Assembly: GCA_018401695.1 (NCBI GenBank)
Contig: JAGYKD010000001.1
Coordinates: 1,428,016-1,492,015, forward strand
Direction: 5' to 3'
Source: Flavobacteriales bacterium
Lineage (GTDB): Bacteria > Bacteroidota > Bacteroidia > CAIKAF01
Length of the DNA stretch: 64,000 nucleotides
Shown: positions 16,707 through 26,730 of the stretch, in pieces
Layout of the letters: each line of letters opens with the position of its first letter
Numbering within the stretch: position 1 is the stretch's first letter
Program-made: the position numbers and the translations under genes
Notes under the pieces: generated by a model
The model's input: only the letters and a program-made list of their open reading frames with translations
Told to the model about the DNA's origin: nothing
The model's database searches: none

Positions 16707-17132
16707 ATGCGCTTATTTATAATTTTAGCTACTTTTTGGATACCTATGAGTTTTTCGATGACCCCCTCGGAAGAACCCATTTCTCTTACTGTGCTTGTTC
16801 AAGGCGTGCCCAGCAGCCAAGGCGAAATCAGGGTAGGTGTCTACGACTCTCCAGCCAAGTTTCGCTCCAAAACAGGCGTGGCTTACCAGCAAATACAAGC
16901 AGCAAAAATGGGCAATATGACAGTCAAACTTAGGCTGCTGCCCGGATCCTATGCGGTGGCTGTATTTCACGATGCCAATTCCAACGGCAAATTAGATACC
17001 AATTTTTTAGGCATTCCCACCGAGGCATACGGCTTTTCCAACAATGCCCGAGGTAGTTTTGGACCTCCTGACTTTAAAGATTGCTTAATTACCATTACGG
17101 GGCCCACCACCATATCCATTCGCCTGGATTAA
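16707..17132 (+). CDS. DUF2141 exported protein
   Basis: 141 aa with an N-terminal hydrophobic signal segment (RLFIILATFWIPMSFS). The body contains GEIRVGVYDSPAKF, LPGSYAVAVFHDANSNGKLD and GIPTEAYGFSNNARGSFGPP, which are the conserved blocks of DUF2141. These proteins are small, secreted, beta-rich and of unknown function; the DxNxNGxLD segment looks like a calcium-binding loop. It sits 37 bases after the acyl-CoA synthetase. Nothing further is visible in 17133-17298. Confidence 0.88.
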   Translation: MRLFIILATFWIPMSFSMTPSEEPISLTVLVQGVPSSQGEIRVGVYDSPAKFRSKTGVAYQQIQAAKMGNMTVKLRLLPGSYAVAVFHDANSNGKLDTNFLGIPTEAYGFSNNARGSFGPPDFKDCLITITGPTTISIRLD

Positions 17133-17298
17133 ATCCCCTGCGCTGTTTGGCAAGGTTTGATTTTGGTTCTATTCCAAAATCCATAATACGCAAAAAGTCC
17201 CTGATAACAAGTATTTTGCTTGCTCTTAAAAGGTCTGTCTGCCACGGGTAAATCAACCAGATTCGCCAAATTTCACGTATCATTGTCCAAACACCGAC

Positions 17299-18234
17299 AT
17301 GGATTACCCGTTTTTTTCCACCTATATGCTGCCCATAAGCCTTGGGCTCATTATGTTTGGGATGGGTTTGGCCTTACGTTGGCACGATTTTAAAGATATT
17401 TTATTGCATCCTAGGGAGGTACTTACCGGTTTGGTAGCTCAAATGGTGCTTCTGCCCTTGCTTGCCTTGCTCATCACTTGGCCGGTTCCTTTGCCTCCAC
17501 CCATTAAAGTGGGTATTGTTTTGGTAGCTATTTGTCCCGGTGGTTCCACTTCCAATTTGTTGAATTACTTGCTTAAAGGTCATTTGGCGCTTTGTGTTTC
17601 CCTAACCAGCCTAAATGCTTTACTTACCCAACTTACCATTCCTTTGTTGCTGCAATTTTTTCTCTGGTTTTATATGAATACCAGCACCAGCGTGGCATTG
17701 CCCTTTGGGGAGGTGGTGGTTAAAATCTTTTTGGTGACCCTTTTTCCTGTGGTGGCTGGCTTAGTGGTTCACCATAAGTTCCCAGCCTTTGCCGAGAAAG
17801 CACGATACCCACTTAAATATTTGATGCCCATAATGCTGGGTGTTGCCATGTTGGGGGCTGCTCTTTGGGAGGAAAAAAGCGGGCCCTCCATTACCTATGT
17901 AGACTTGGCCTACATCCTCCCGGTTTTGTTGGTTTTAAATGTGGGTAGTACCTTGCTGGGCTACTATTTCGGTCTCAAAACCGGCTTATCCAAACGCTCG
18001 GCCATGACCATTGCCATAGAAGTGGGCTTGCAAAATACCGGTTTGGCGCTTTGGATCGCCACCTATCAATTAAAAGGAGATCCCCGCATTGCCGTTCCTG
18101 CGGCCATTTATGCCCTGTTTTCTTTCTTTACTACCGCAGCCTTAGGACTGTGGCTTTCCGATCAAAAATACCGATTTCGGCACCTTGGAGGGCATATTAA
18201 AGCCATTTTTGGACGGGTTTCTAAGCCACAGTGA
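17299..18234 (+). CDS. Bile acid:sodium symporter (BASS) family transporter
   Basis: 311 aa with about nine hydrophobic helices. The N-terminus (ISLGLIMFGMGLALRWHDF), the CPGGSTSNLLNYLLKGH segment and the E..LQNTGLALWIA segment near residue 240 match the two crossover regions of the BASS fold, which bind sodium and an organic anion. In bacteria the substrates are varied (organic acids, sterol-like or keto acids), so the cargo cannot be named. The gene stands alone between DUF2141 and accB. Confidence 0.88.
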   Translation: MDYPFFSTYMLPISLGLIMFGMGLALRWHDFKDILLHPREVLTGLVAQMVLLPLLALLITWPVPLPPPIKVGIVLVAICPGGSTSNLLNYLLKGHLALCVSLTSLNALLTQLTIPLLLQFFLWFYMNTSTSVALPFGEVVVKIFLVTLFPVVAGLVVHHKFPAFAEKARYPLKYLMPIMLGVAMLGAALWEEKSGPSITYVDLAYILPVLLVLNVGSTLLGYYFGLKTGLSKRSAMTIAIEVGLQNTGLALWIATYQLKGDPRIAVPAAIYALFSFFTTAALGLWLSDQKYRFRHLGGHIKAIFGRVSKPQ

Positions 18235-18277
18235 TAAAAAGCCTTAAAAAAAAAGACAAGAGCCCATAATTTCTGGT

Positions 18278-18285
18278 TAATTTTG
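18278..18285 (+). promoter_or_regulatory. Putative -7 box for accBC
   Basis: TAATTTTG is an exact TAnnTTTG match 26 bases before the accB ATG. No matching TTTG -33 box is seen at 19-21 bases upstream. Confidence 0.38.
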
Positions 18286-18311
18286 ACCTTCTGTTAATCG
18301 ACCAAATTCGT

Positions 18312-18791
18312 ATGGAATTAAAAGAAATCCAGGATCTCATCAAGTTTGTTGCCAAGAGCGGTGTCTCTGAAGTAGAACTTGAAATAAATGGGACCAAAAT
18401 CGTAATCAAAACCCAGCCTAAAGAAAAAGAGGTTCAGGTAATTGCTGCACAAGTCCCTCAGGCGCACACCGCTGCTCCTGCCCATGCTCCGGCACCGGTA
18501 ACACAAACCGCCCCTCCGGCTTCCGAAAAACCCGCCGATGACGACAGCAAGTACATTACCATTAAGGCACCTATGATTGGTACCTTCTATCGGAGACCTT
18601 CTCCCGATAAGGACCTGTTTGTAAACGTAGGCGATGAAATTAAACCCGGCTCCGTTATTTGCATCATCGAAGCCATGAAACTCTTTAACGAAATCGAAGC
18701 CGAACTTACCGGACGCATCGTTAAAGTGTTGGTAGATGATGCATCGCCCGTTGAATACGATCAGCCTTTGTTCTTGGTTGACCCCTCTTAA
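18312..18791 (+). CDS. accB: Acetyl-CoA carboxylase biotin carboxyl carrier protein
   Basis: 159 aa. The N-terminal helix pair ([24 protein letters not shown]) is followed by an Ala/Pro-rich linker (about residues 48-75) and a C-terminal biotinyl domain with [17 protein letters not shown], in which Lys123 of the EAMKL motif carries biotin. It shuttles carboxybiotin between biotin carboxylase and the carboxyltransferase for malonyl-CoA synthesis. The accC gene follows after 32 bases, the standard accBC pair. accA and accD are not in the window. Confidence 0.95.
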   Translation: MELKEIQDLIKFVAKSGVSEVELEINGTKIVIKTQPKEKEVQVIAAQVPQAHTAAPAHAPAPVTQTAPPASEKPADDDSKYITIKAPMIGTFYRRPSPDKDLFVNVGDEIKPGSVICIIEAMKLFNEIEAELTGRIVKVLVDDASPVEYDQPLFLVDPS

Positions 18792-18823
18792 CCGGGAATT
18801 TCGTAGGACTTAAACCCATTGCT

Positions 18824-20164
18824 TTGTTTAAAAAAATTCTAATTGCCAATCGCGGTGAAATCGCCTTACGCGTAATCCGCACCTGCCGAGAAATGGGCAT
18901 CAAAACGGTGGCCGTATACTCTACTGCCGACCGCGAAAGTCTGCATGTGCGCTTTGCCGACGAAGCGGTGTGCATTGGGCCTCCCTCCAGTAAGCAATCG
19001 TATTTGGATATGGCCAGCATTATTGCCGCTGCCGAAATTACCAACTCCGATGCCATTCACCCGGGCTACGGCTTTTTGTCCGAAAACGCTAAGTTTTCTA
19101 AAATTTGCCAAGAACACGGCATTAAATTTATTGGCCCCAGCCCCGAAATGATCGACGCCATGGGCGATAAAGCTACCGCCAAGGCTACCATGATCAAAGC
19201 CGGGGTCCCTACCGTACCCGGAAGCGAAGGCATCATCGATACCCTCGAAGATGCGCTTAAAGCAGCAAAGGATACCGGTTACCCCGTCATGATTAAAGCC
19301 ACTGCCGGCGGAGGAGGGAAAGGGATGCGCATCATCCGTTCCGACGAAGACCTTAAAGTCAACTGGGACAAGGCCAAGAACGAAGCCGGTGCCGCCTTCG
19401 GAAACGATGGCATGTACATGGAAAAATTCATCGAAGAGCCTCGGCACATCGAAATCCAAATCGCCGGTGACCAGCACGGAAAAGCTTGCCACCTCTCCGA
19501 AAGGGATTGCTCCATCCAACGCCGCCACCAAAAATTAGTAGAAGAGGTGCCTTCTCCATTTATGGACGATAAACTCCGCGAAAAAATGGGCAATGCCGCC
19601 ATTAAAGCAGCACTTGCCATCAACTACGAAGGTGTAGGTACCGTTGAGTTTCTTGTCGATAAAGACAAGAATTTTTACTTCATGGAGATGAATACCCGAA
19701 TTCAGGTAGAGCATCCCATTACCGAAGAAGTAATCAATTTTGACCTCATCAAAGAGCAAATCAAAATTGCCGCCGGTTACACCATCTCAGGCAAAAACTA
19801 CTACCCTCAACGGCACGCTATTGAGTGCCGCATCAATGCCGAAGATCCTTTCAACGATTACCGCCCGTCTCCCGGAAAAATCACCAACTTCCACGCTCCG
19901 GGTGGTCATGGCGTTCGGGTAGATACCCACGTATATGCCGGATACACCATTCCACCCTATTACGACTCCATGATTGCCAAGCTCATTGTAATGCACCAAA
20001 CCCGTGAAGAGGCCATCAATAAAATGCTTCGAGCATTGCAGGAGTTCGTTATCGAGGGCGTCCATACCACCATCCCTTTCCATATTCAATTAATGAACAA
20101 CGAGGACTTTAGAAAAGGGGTGTACACCACTAAATTCTTGGAGACCTTCGAACTCAAAAAGTAG
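18824..20164 (+). CDS. accC: Acetyl-CoA carboxylase, biotin carboxylase subunit
   Basis: 446 aa ATP-grasp enzyme that carboxylates biotin on AccB using ATP and bicarbonate. Signatures are [20 protein letters not shown] at the N-terminus, [13 protein letters not shown] (Gly-rich ATP loop), [17 protein letters not shown] (catalytic Glu and Arg region) and ECRINAEDP. The family N-terminus lines up exactly with a TTG codon at 18824. No ATG or GTG is available before the in-frame stop at 18803-18811, so TTG is the likely start, perhaps damping expression relative to AccB. The only other option is an ATT two codons upstream. Confidence 0.95.
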   Translation: MFKKILIANRGEIALRVIRTCREMGIKTVAVYSTADRESLHVRFADEAVCIGPPSSKQSYLDMASIIAAAEITNSDAIHPGYGFLSENAKFSKICQEHGIKFIGPSPEMIDAMGDKATAKATMIKAGVPTVPGSEGIIDTLEDALKAAKDTGYPVMIKATAGGGGKGMRIIRSDEDLKVNWDKAKNEAGAAFGNDGMYMEKFIEEPRHIEIQIAGDQHGKACHLSERDCSIQRRHQKLVEEVPSPFMDDKLREKMGNAAIKAALAINYEGVGTVEFLVDKDKNFYFMEMNTRIQVEHPITEEVINFDLIKEQIKIAAGYTISGKNYYPQRHAIECRINAEDPFNDYRPSPGKITNFHAPGGHGVRVDTHVYAGYTIPPYYDSMIAKLIVMHQTREEAINKMLRALQEFVIEGVHTTIPFHIQLMNNEDFRKGVYTTKFLETFELKK

Positions 20165-20178
20165 TTTTTGGAATTTCT

Positions 20179-20934
20179 ATGCCAAAGGAATCCTTTTTTA
20201 AACGGTTGCCCTGGTACCCTTACGAAGCCTGGGCAGGCCTGTGGTTTGTCCTACTTATGCTGCTCTCCGCACTTTGGGCCCTTCCCATCTACCTTGTTTT
20301 TGGTGGCAAAGCCCATAGGGTGTATTTTGTAGGATACAAGGTTTGGGCTCGGCTTTGGTTTTTATTGGCCTTTATAGATTTTAGAAGAAAAGGCATGAGC
20401 CACCGCAACCCTGCCTTACCGGCAGTAATTGCAGCCAACCACAGCTGTCATTTAGATTTACTCAATGGCGCAGCCGTTTCGCCCATCCGGGTTAAGGCGC
20501 TAGCTAAAGTGGAGCTCCGCAAAATTCCCGTTCTCGGCTTAATGTTTCAGACTGCCAGCGTATTTGTGGACCGCTCTTCTCCCAAAAGCCGCGAAGCATC
20601 CTTTCAGGCACTGCAACGTACCTTGGCTCAAGGCTATAGCTTATTTATGTTTCCCGAAGGCAGCCGCAACCGCAGCCAAGAGCTGCTGCGCCCCTTTTAC
20701 GACGGAGCATTCCGACTCGCTGTGGTCGCTAATCGCCCCATCCTCCCGCTGGTGTTTACAGGTACTACGCAAGTAATGCCTATGCAGGGCATTAAACTCC
20801 GTCCCGGCCGCATCACCGCCCATTTTTTAGCCCCAGAGTGGCCCAATCCCAAAGCCCCAAACCCGGTAGAAGAATTACGAAATAGGGTGTTTCAACAAAT
20901 GGAGAATACCTTAAAAAACAAGGCTAAGGGCTGA
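20179..20934 (+). CDS. 1-acyl-sn-glycerol-3-phosphate acyltransferase (PlsC-like)
   Basis: 251 aa membrane-associated acyltransferase. NHSCHLDLLNG holds the HX4D catalytic motif, FPEGSRNRS is the glycerophosphate-binding motif, and VFTGTTQVMP is the third conserved block. A hydrophobic N-terminal region of about 50 residues anchors it to the membrane. It would transfer acyl chains to lysophosphatidic acid or a related lysolipid. It starts 14 bases after accC, so fatty-acid initiation and phospholipid assembly genes are in one unit. Confidence 0.9.
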   Translation: MPKESFFKRLPWYPYEAWAGLWFVLLMLLSALWALPIYLVFGGKAHRVYFVGYKVWARLWFLLAFIDFRRKGMSHRNPALPAVIAANHSCHLDLLNGAAVSPIRVKALAKVELRKIPVLGLMFQTASVFVDRSSPKSREASFQALQRTLAQGYSLFMFPEGSRNRSQELLRPFYDGAFRLAVVANRPILPLVFTGTTQVMPMQGIKLRPGRITAHFLAPEWPNPKAPNPVEELRNRVFQQMENTLKNKAKG

Positions 20935-20974
20935 TTTTTTTTGCGCCTTTTCCGGCCCTTTTTTCTAGCCGACC

Positions 20975-21058
20975 CTTTGGAGCTTGTGCCCTTCGGTAGG
21001 CAAGGGAGCTCTCTGGCGTTCCGCTCCTTGCCTCCACGTAGGGCATCAAGCTCCAAAG
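20975..21058. repeat. 84-base GC-rich long hairpin
   Basis: CTTTGGAGCTTG..GCCCT at 20975 pairs with AGGGCATCAAGCTCCAAAG ending at 21058, and the inner arms GGTAGGCAAGGGAGC / GCTCCTTGCC also pair. This gives a stem of more than 30 pairs with small bulges. It is 40 bases after the acyltransferase stop, has no T-run, and so is not an ordinary terminator. Confidence 0.7.
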
Positions 21059-21170
21059 CGCCGGGCTATTCATGCGGTCCGGGGCGGAGATTCCGAAAAA
21101 ATCTCTACATTAAAAATGTTAATCATTTGATAATTAGCATTTTAATATTTTGAAAATCTCTACATCGCGC

Positions 21171-22796
21171 TTACCACGAAATTTGGATTTCTCCGTCACC
21201 ATTTCGAACGCCTGCCTGAGCCGAGGGATTGGTTCCTGCATTAAAAGAACCACCCCCGCCACCACCGGAACAACACGAAGAGCCTTGACCGCCTCCCCCT
21301 CCGGAATAACCGCCACCGCCGCCGCAACCGCAATAAGCACCTCCACCGCCACCAAAACCACCATGCGCCGAACCTCCCGAGGCCGCATTTCCTCCGGTAA
21401 AGGTATACTTGGTGCTCCCTCCGGTGGTGCCATTTCCTCCGGAAGAGTTTCCTCCGCTGCTTAGCCAGCCCGCACCTCCACCTCCTGCACCGCTTGGGGC
21501 ATTTCCTGAACCTCCGTTACCATTGGTTCCGGCAGGAGCACCTATATTCCCCTGCGTTCCATTTTGCCCCGTTTGACCGTCTAAACCTGATCCGCAACCA
21601 CTATATACGGTATTTCCACCACCGCCGCCGCCGGCAATGAGCATTGGTTGGCTAGGGTTCGTTGAGCTCCACACAAAAGAACCTCCGCCTCCGCCGCCGC
21701 TACTCCAATTCGAACTTAGATTTTGCCCTCGCTGGCCCACCACCAAATGAAGCACCTCTCCCGGACTCACCGTAAATGTTCCCTTTACATAGGCCCCTTG
21801 GCCACCTTGAGCGTTGCCCCCCTGTGCGCCCCAAGCTTCCACCGTTACCGAACAAATTCCGGCGGGCACGGTCCATTCTTGAATCCCTCCGTTTACAGTC
21901 ACTACACCCGGACCGTAGCTATTGTTGCACTGGCTTTGGCTAGGTCCTTGTCGGCCGGTGTTTCCGCAAGGCGTAAAGGTTTGGCTTCCTCCCGTAAGAC
22001 AAGAAGATATCTGTACGGTTTGGGTGTCTGAGTTGCTGCAGCCTTGCTGATCCACAATACTTAAAATTACCGTGTAATTTCCTTGATTTGACCAGCTCAC
22101 CGAGGGATTGGAGGCATTGGAGCTCGCCGGAGTCCCCGATTGAAATTGCCATTGGTAGCTCAAGCCAGAAACGGAGGGACTAAAACCAACCGGTGCTGTG
22201 GTACTTCCGGCCAAAGGGCTAAATGCCGCCGAAGCCGGCTGTGCACTAATGGAGGTGCTGATTGGAGCACTTTGTCCACAAGAATTTTGGGCGGATACTC
22301 CAATGCTGCCTGAAAGACCTGTTGGAAAAAAGACCTGAATGGAATCACCAGTACTTGGACCAATAAACTGGGCGCCAGAGGGGAGACTCCATTGGTAGGC
22401 CGATGCACCGGGAACCGGCTGTGCAGCGTACCAAACCGTATCGCCCGGACAAGGCCCGGACGCCGGTTGTTGAATCAAGGAAGGGCTTGCAGGAGCTTGA
22501 GTGCAATTGCATTGGGTAGGCTTCCATCCGGTAGGGAAATATACCTCAACGCATTCGGAAGTCACATTGTAAATTTCTAGCCCTATGGCCGGACTATTTA
22601 TATTGTTGCGTTGACTTGCAGTTAAACGGGGCAACAGAAAGCCTCTTTGGTTGCTTCGTATTTCAAAGGCGGCGGAGGAGTGAGGGGCCTGTGCGGTATC
22701 CCCTACCAAAACCCCCTGAGCGCCTGCACTTAAAGCAAACCAAAGGCAAAACAAAGAGAAGAAAAAAAGCCGTGGAATTAAGGTGTTCGTTTTCAT
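21171..22796 (-). CDS. Secreted glycine-rich protein with Ig/PKD-like region
   Basis: 541 aa. Start at 22796 (MKTNTLIPRLFFFSLF), which begins the signal peptide ending near SAGAQG. Residues about 30-110 resemble the N-terminal region of Bacteroidota surface proteins (RGFLLPRLTASQRNNI). Two Ig/PKD-like stretches follow (YQWSLPSGAQF, YQWQFQSG..SNQGNYTVILSI). From about residue 300, VTVEAWGAQGGNAQGGQGAY opens a glycine-rich domain like that of animal ALK-type receptors and bacterial Gly_rich proteins, with long GGGGG tracts and Cys pairs. No T9SS tail is visible. Its role is probably surface or matrix, unproven. Confidence 0.82.
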   Translation of the reverse strand: MKTNTLIPRLFFFSLFCLWFALSAGAQGVLVGDTAQAPHSSAAFEIRSNQRGFLLPRLTASQRNNINSPAIGLEIYNVTSECVEVYFPTGWKPTQCNCTQAPASPSLIQQPASGPCPGDTVWYAAQPVPGASAYQWSLPSGAQFIGPSTGDSIQVFFPTGLSGSIGVSAQNSCGQSAPISTSISAQPASAAFSPLAGSTTAPVGFSPSVSGLSYQWQFQSGTPASSNASNPSVSWSNQGNYTVILSIVDQQGCSNSDTQTVQISSCLTGGSQTFTPCGNTGRQGPSQSQCNNSYGPGVVTVNGGIQEWTVPAGICSVTVEAWGAQGGNAQGGQGAYVKGTFTVSPGEVLHLVVGQRGQNLSSNWSSGGGGGGSFVWSSTNPSQPMLIAGGGGGGNTVYSGCGSGLDGQTGQNGTQGNIGAPAGTNGNGGSGNAPSGAGGGGAGWLSSGGNSSGGNGTTGGSTKYTFTGGNAASGGSAHGGFGGGGGAYCGCGGGGGYSGGGGGQGSSCCSGGGGGGSFNAGTNPSAQAGVRNGDGEIQISW

Positions 22797-22998
22797 AAGC
22801 TTAAATACCATTGGAATATTGGAAAGAGTTTAGGTCAGGTCAAATCCCATTGCCTGTGTTTCCTTCTCCGGGCTTTTGGCCTCTCGCCGTCCTGGCCAAA
22901 ATAAAACAAGGGATGAGGTTACGCGGAACAGATTCTTTGCCTTTAACGGATAGGATAGGTGTTTATTTTTTTGATTTTAACCTGTTAAAAATAGCACT

Positions 22999-24837
22999 TT
23001 ATAATTCCTCATGCAAACCATACAGTATGGGGTTCCCAGGCCAACACTCTATATAAAATGATTCGGCCTCAAGCATTACCCCTGCAGGATTCCAAACCAA
23101 TACTTTCCACAAATCCTCCCGACTTTGCAATACATCTGCCAAAGGAAGGGTCAAATAGCAAACCCAAACCTGCTGCCTAAGTTTTTCGGCTTTGGCGCTT
23201 TTCCAATGTACCCGATCATGTTCCGAATACCATTCACTCACAAGCTCCACTTTTTCAGCCTTTTCGTTGCTCCTAAAGTAAAAGGCAGCAAACAGCACAT
23301 CGTTTTTTTCTAAGTCATGCCTTTTTGCTTTTAACTCCAAGCTTTTGGAATACTCCAATCGGTGCTTATGCGGCACATGGAAAAAGGAATGCACATTATT
23401 ATCAAATGCATACCGCCATCGAGGAGCTATGCTCTTTTCTTTTGATTGCTGCGTCCAAAGCCAGCGGGTGCCTCCCAATAAATCCAAGCGATGGCTCAGG
23501 TAGGGGTGGCTCCTTCGCGCCCTAAACAATACATTGTGGTTGCTCGATGGAAACACTCCAACCGAAACCCGAGGATAATTCATGCTTGCGCCCCAGTCCG
23601 AAATTTCCGGACTTAGATGCACCCGGTCGAAAGATTCTCCTCCGAAAAAATCCCACCTTTTTTCGGGAATGTCCAAAGCAACATAAGTATCCGGGTCCAA
23701 GCTTTGCTTTTGCGCATCAAGAGATAAGCCCTTAAACGGCTCTTTGGCCATAAGGGCATGGTGTGTCCTAAACCCTTGGGTCCAAACCACCGAAAAGACC
23801 AACCAAATCCCCGTAAATCCATATACCCAAGGTTTTGGGAAACTGGAAAGGCCTTTGGATAAGAACAACACCAAAAAGGGACTCGCAAACAGCAGCGCAG
23901 CCGGCTGCAATACAGGATTTATCCAAACCGAGTAACCGTATCCAACGGCTAGGGGAAAAATAAAGGCCAACAGCAACCAAAAGCTTGACTTTGGAAGGTG
24001 CATGGGTTTTTCTGAATGCATATACAAAGCACATAGAGCCAAAAAGCCTGCGCTGCCCCAAAGCCAAGGGTTGAATGCAAACAAATAGCTTAGAAAATCC
24101 CACACGAATCGTGGCTCCGGTGCTCCCAACCAACCTTCAGGACCACCAATGCCTCCCATGCTCAATTGCTGCAAAAAGTAGGGTAAGTAGGGAGCAAAAC
24201 CGGCCAGCATTACCGCTCCGCTGATTCCCCAAGCTAATCGCCTTTGGGCAGGCCACCAGAACCCTGCCGATGACCATAAAAAGGCCGCTTGCAGTGCGGC
24301 AAAGTAGTGGCTGTAGGCGCACATCCATGCAGCTAAAACCCATTGAACCCAATGTCCGCGCTTAACCTGTTCTTTTCGCGAAAGCAAAAACCACATTTGC
24401 GCCATCCATAAGGTGCCATTCAAGCCGGGACCATAGGGGCGCGCCACTTGTCCATAGTAAATAAAAAAGGGCAAAACCGCCATAACTCCTGCCGCCCAAA
24501 AGGCCGCAGGGCTACCAAACCACTGCTTGGTGAGCCAATACATTTGGTGGATTGCCAAAACAGAAATAAGGACAAAAGGAAGCTTAATCCAAAAAGTCGA
24601 ACCTGGGCAAAAGGGTACGTAGTAGTAAAGAAAGATTTGTACCAATGGCGGATGACCGTCTGCAGCCACTCCATACTCCATTAAATGCCCAAACGTTGGC
24701 GAATCCAAACGCAACAGGGCACTAATCTCATCGCTGGTGAGGGGAATGCCTCCGGGAACCCACCACCTCAATAAGGCAGCACTAAGCAGCAAGGCCATAT
24801 ATGCCCAAAGCTCACTTTGTTTGCTAGTAAGATTCAC
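22999..24837 (-). CDS. GT-C fold glycosyltransferase, family 39-like membrane protein
   Basis: About 612 aa (650 if the TTG at 24951 is used; an in-frame stop lies just upstream of that). I prefer the GTG at 24837 because the first membrane helix starts soon after it and the preceding stretch looks intergenic. About ten hydrophobic helices are followed by a C-terminal soluble region. The first periplasmic loop has LTSDEISALLRL, with acidic residues where GT-C enzymes keep their catalytic Asp/Glu, then ADGHPPL and YYGQVARPYG, typical of ArnT/PMT-like proteins that use lipid-linked sugars. Acceptor unknown. It is a single-gene unit divergent from dnaB. Confidence 0.78.
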   Translation of the reverse strand: MNLTSKQSELWAYMALLLSAALLRWWVPGGIPLTSDEISALLRLDSPTFGHLMEYGVAADGHPPLVQIFLYYYVPFCPGSTFWIKLPFVLISVLAIHQMYWLTKQWFGSPAAFWAAGVMAVLPFFIYYGQVARPYGPGLNGTLWMAQMWFLLSRKEQVKRGHWVQWVLAAWMCAYSHYFAALQAAFLWSSAGFWWPAQRRLAWGISGAVMLAGFAPYLPYFLQQLSMGGIGGPEGWLGAPEPRFVWDFLSYLFAFNPWLWGSAGFLALCALYMHSEKPMHLPKSSFWLLLAFIFPLAVGYGYSVWINPVLQPAALLFASPFLVLFLSKGLSSFPKPWVYGFTGIWLVFSVVWTQGFRTHHALMAKEPFKGLSLDAQKQSLDPDTYVALDIPEKRWDFFGGESFDRVHLSPEISDWGASMNYPRVSVGVFPSSNHNVLFRARRSHPYLSHRLDLLGGTRWLWTQQSKEKSIAPRWRYAFDNNVHSFFHVPHKHRLEYSKSLELKAKRHDLEKNDVLFAAFYFRSNEKAEKVELVSEWYSEHDRVHWKSAKAEKLRQQVWVCYLTLPLADVLQSREDLWKVLVWNPAGVMLEAESFYIECWPGNPILYGLHEEL

Positions 24838-25105
24838 ACCATAAATGTACGCAGTTTGTCGAAAGCCCCCGATTTCAGGGATTTTGAAAGGGTTTGATAA
24901 TAAATAGCTTACAAATACAGCCTGATTTTTTTCAACAAACCAAGGAGCCAACTTTGATGCTTTTCATTACACATGCACTCTATTTATCTTTGAAATTCAG
25001 TCACTTAGTTTTGGGGCTAACAATATAGAAGCTTTGCCCGAACCACCAAATTGACTTTTCCACCACCTACTAATAACTTGGCTTTAGTCTCCCAAAGAAT
25101 GGCTT

Positions 25106-25113
25106 TAATTTTA
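25106..25113 (+). promoter_or_regulatory. Possible -7 box immediately before dnaB
   Basis: TAATTTTA (one mismatch to TAnnTTTG) ends 4 bases before the dnaB ATG. A TTG at 25078 is a few bases too far upstream for a standard -33 element. If used, the mRNA would be leaderless. Confidence 0.3.
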
Positions 25114-25117
25114 CGCT

Positions 25118-26668
25118 ATGGAAGAGCAAGGTAGGAGCACGGTACGCCAAAATAAATCTAAAGTGCGCAATATTAGTCCCATAAGCAACGAAATGGGGCG
25201 TATTCCTCCCCAGGCAGTTGACCTGGAGGAGGCCGTTTTAGGTGCCTTAATGCTGGAAAAGGACGCCTTAACCGCCGTCATAGATATCTTGAGGCCCGAG
25301 GCCTTTTATAAGCCTGCCCATCAAATGATTTATCAGGCCATCCAAAACCTTTTTCAAAAGTCGGAGCCGGTAGATATGCTTACCGTTACCCAGCAATTGA
25401 GCGCTGAGGGCAACCTGGATGTGGTGGGTGGACCATACTACATTACCCAACTTACCAGCAGAGTTGGCTCCGCTGCTAATGTGGAGTTCCACGCCCGTAT
25501 TGTGGTCGAAAAATTTATTAAGCGGGAGCTCATCCGAATTTCAAACGAAGTAATGCACGATGCCTTCGAAGAAACCAGCGATGTGTTTGACTTACTCGAT
25601 CGTGCCGAAAAAAACTTGTTCGATGTAGCTCAAGGCAATATTCGCCGTACCAGCGAATCCATGGGCGATTTAATTACTCAAGCCCTAAAACAAATCGAAG
25701 CCGCTAAAGGCGATTCCGGAGCGCTTACAGGTGTGCCTACCAGCTTCACCGACCTCGACGAAATTACCGCAGGATGGCAACCCTCCGATCTCATTATTGT
25801 AGCCGCACGACCCGCCATGGGTAAAACGGCATTTTCACTAACCATGGCACGAAACGCCGCCGTTGACCATAAAATCCCGGTGGCCGTTTTTAGCTTAGAA
25901 ATGGGAGCCGTCCAATTGGTCAATCGCCTTATTTCTTCCGAAACCGGAATTTCTTCCGAAAAACTACGTCGAGGAAATCTTACTGAAGCCGACTGGGAAC
26001 GCCTAAATACCAAATTGTCCAACCTTGCCGAAGCCAAAATCTTCATCAACGACACCCCCGGTCTTTCCATTTTTGAGTTTAGGGCCATCGCCAGAAGACT
26101 CAAACAACATTCCGATATTGGAATGATTATTATTGACTACCTCCAACTCATGACCGCAGGTAGCGAACTAAAAGGCATGCGTGAGCAAGAAATTTCTACC
26201 ATTTCTCGCTCGCTTAAAGCCATAGCCAAAGAGCTTAAAGTACCCATCATTGCCCTCTCTCAACTTTCTAGAGCCGTCGAAAACAGACCAGGCGAAAAAA
26301 AACCGCAGCTGTCAGATTTGAGGGAGTCCGGAGCCATAGAGCAAGACGCCGATGTGGTCTGCTTCCTTTACCGCCCCGAATATTATGGGGTAATGGAGGA
26401 TGCGGAGGGAAGGCCTACCCAAGGACTGGCTCAGATTATTATTGCTAAGCACAGAAACGGAAAAACCGACGAGGTGTACCTCCGCTTTGTAAGCGAATTG
26501 GTACGCTTCGAAAACCCGGATAGTGAATTTCTTAAATCCGGCGGAAATGCCGGTGGTTTTGGCCGAAACCTCCCGGACCCCAGCAGTTTGGGTGGGCAAC
26601 GCACCGTTACTCGACCCAGCCGAATGAACGACGACTTGACCTCCTTTGACGACGATGCCCCTTTCTAA
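25118..26668 (+). CDS. dnaB: Replicative DNA helicase DnaB
   Basis: 516 aa hexameric 5'-3' helicase of the replication fork. The N-terminal DnaB domain starts at IPPQAVDLEEAVLGALML (about residue 29). The RecA-like C-terminal domain has Walker A AARPAMGKTAFS (about 229-240), GISSEKLRRGNL, Walker B IIIDYLQLM and the H4 segment SQLSRAVENRPGEKKPQLSDL. No intein is present. The C-terminal 40 residues are a polar Bacteroidota-type tail ending in DDDAPF. It is transcribed divergently from the GT-C gene. Confidence 0.97.
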   Translation: MEEQGRSTVRQNKSKVRNISPISNEMGRIPPQAVDLEEAVLGALMLEKDALTAVIDILRPEAFYKPAHQMIYQAIQNLFQKSEPVDMLTVTQQLSAEGNLDVVGGPYYITQLTSRVGSAANVEFHARIVVEKFIKRELIRISNEVMHDAFEETSDVFDLLDRAEKNLFDVAQGNIRRTSESMGDLITQALKQIEAAKGDSGALTGVPTSFTDLDEITAGWQPSDLIIVAARPAMGKTAFSLTMARNAAVDHKIPVAVFSLEMGAVQLVNRLISSETGISSEKLRRGNLTEADWERLNTKLSNLAEAKIFINDTPGLSIFEFRAIARRLKQHSDIGMIIIDYLQLMTAGSELKGMREQEISTISRSLKAIAKELKVPIIALSQLSRAVENRPGEKKPQLSDLRESGAIEQDADVVCFLYRPEYYGVMEDAEGRPTQGLAQIIIAKHRNGKTDEVYLRFVSELVRFENPDSEFLKSGGNAGGFGRNLPDPSSLGGQRTVTRPSRMNDDLTSFDDDAPF

Positions 26669-26714
26669 GCCATAAGGAATGAAACTTCTAAGCATGGACA
26701 TCGTTACTAGTATT

Positions 26715-26722
26715 TAAATTTG
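26715..26722 (+). promoter_or_regulatory. Putative -7 box just before the gene at 26731
   Basis: TAAATTTG, an exact TAnnTTTG match, ends 8 bases before the ATG at 26731. No clear TTTG partner lies upstream. Confidence 0.4.
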
Positions 26723-26730
26723 GTAGGTTA

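Noticed and set aside
18866-19531. 221-codon minus-strand open frame inside accC
   Set aside because: Antisense shadow of a clear biotin carboxylase gene.
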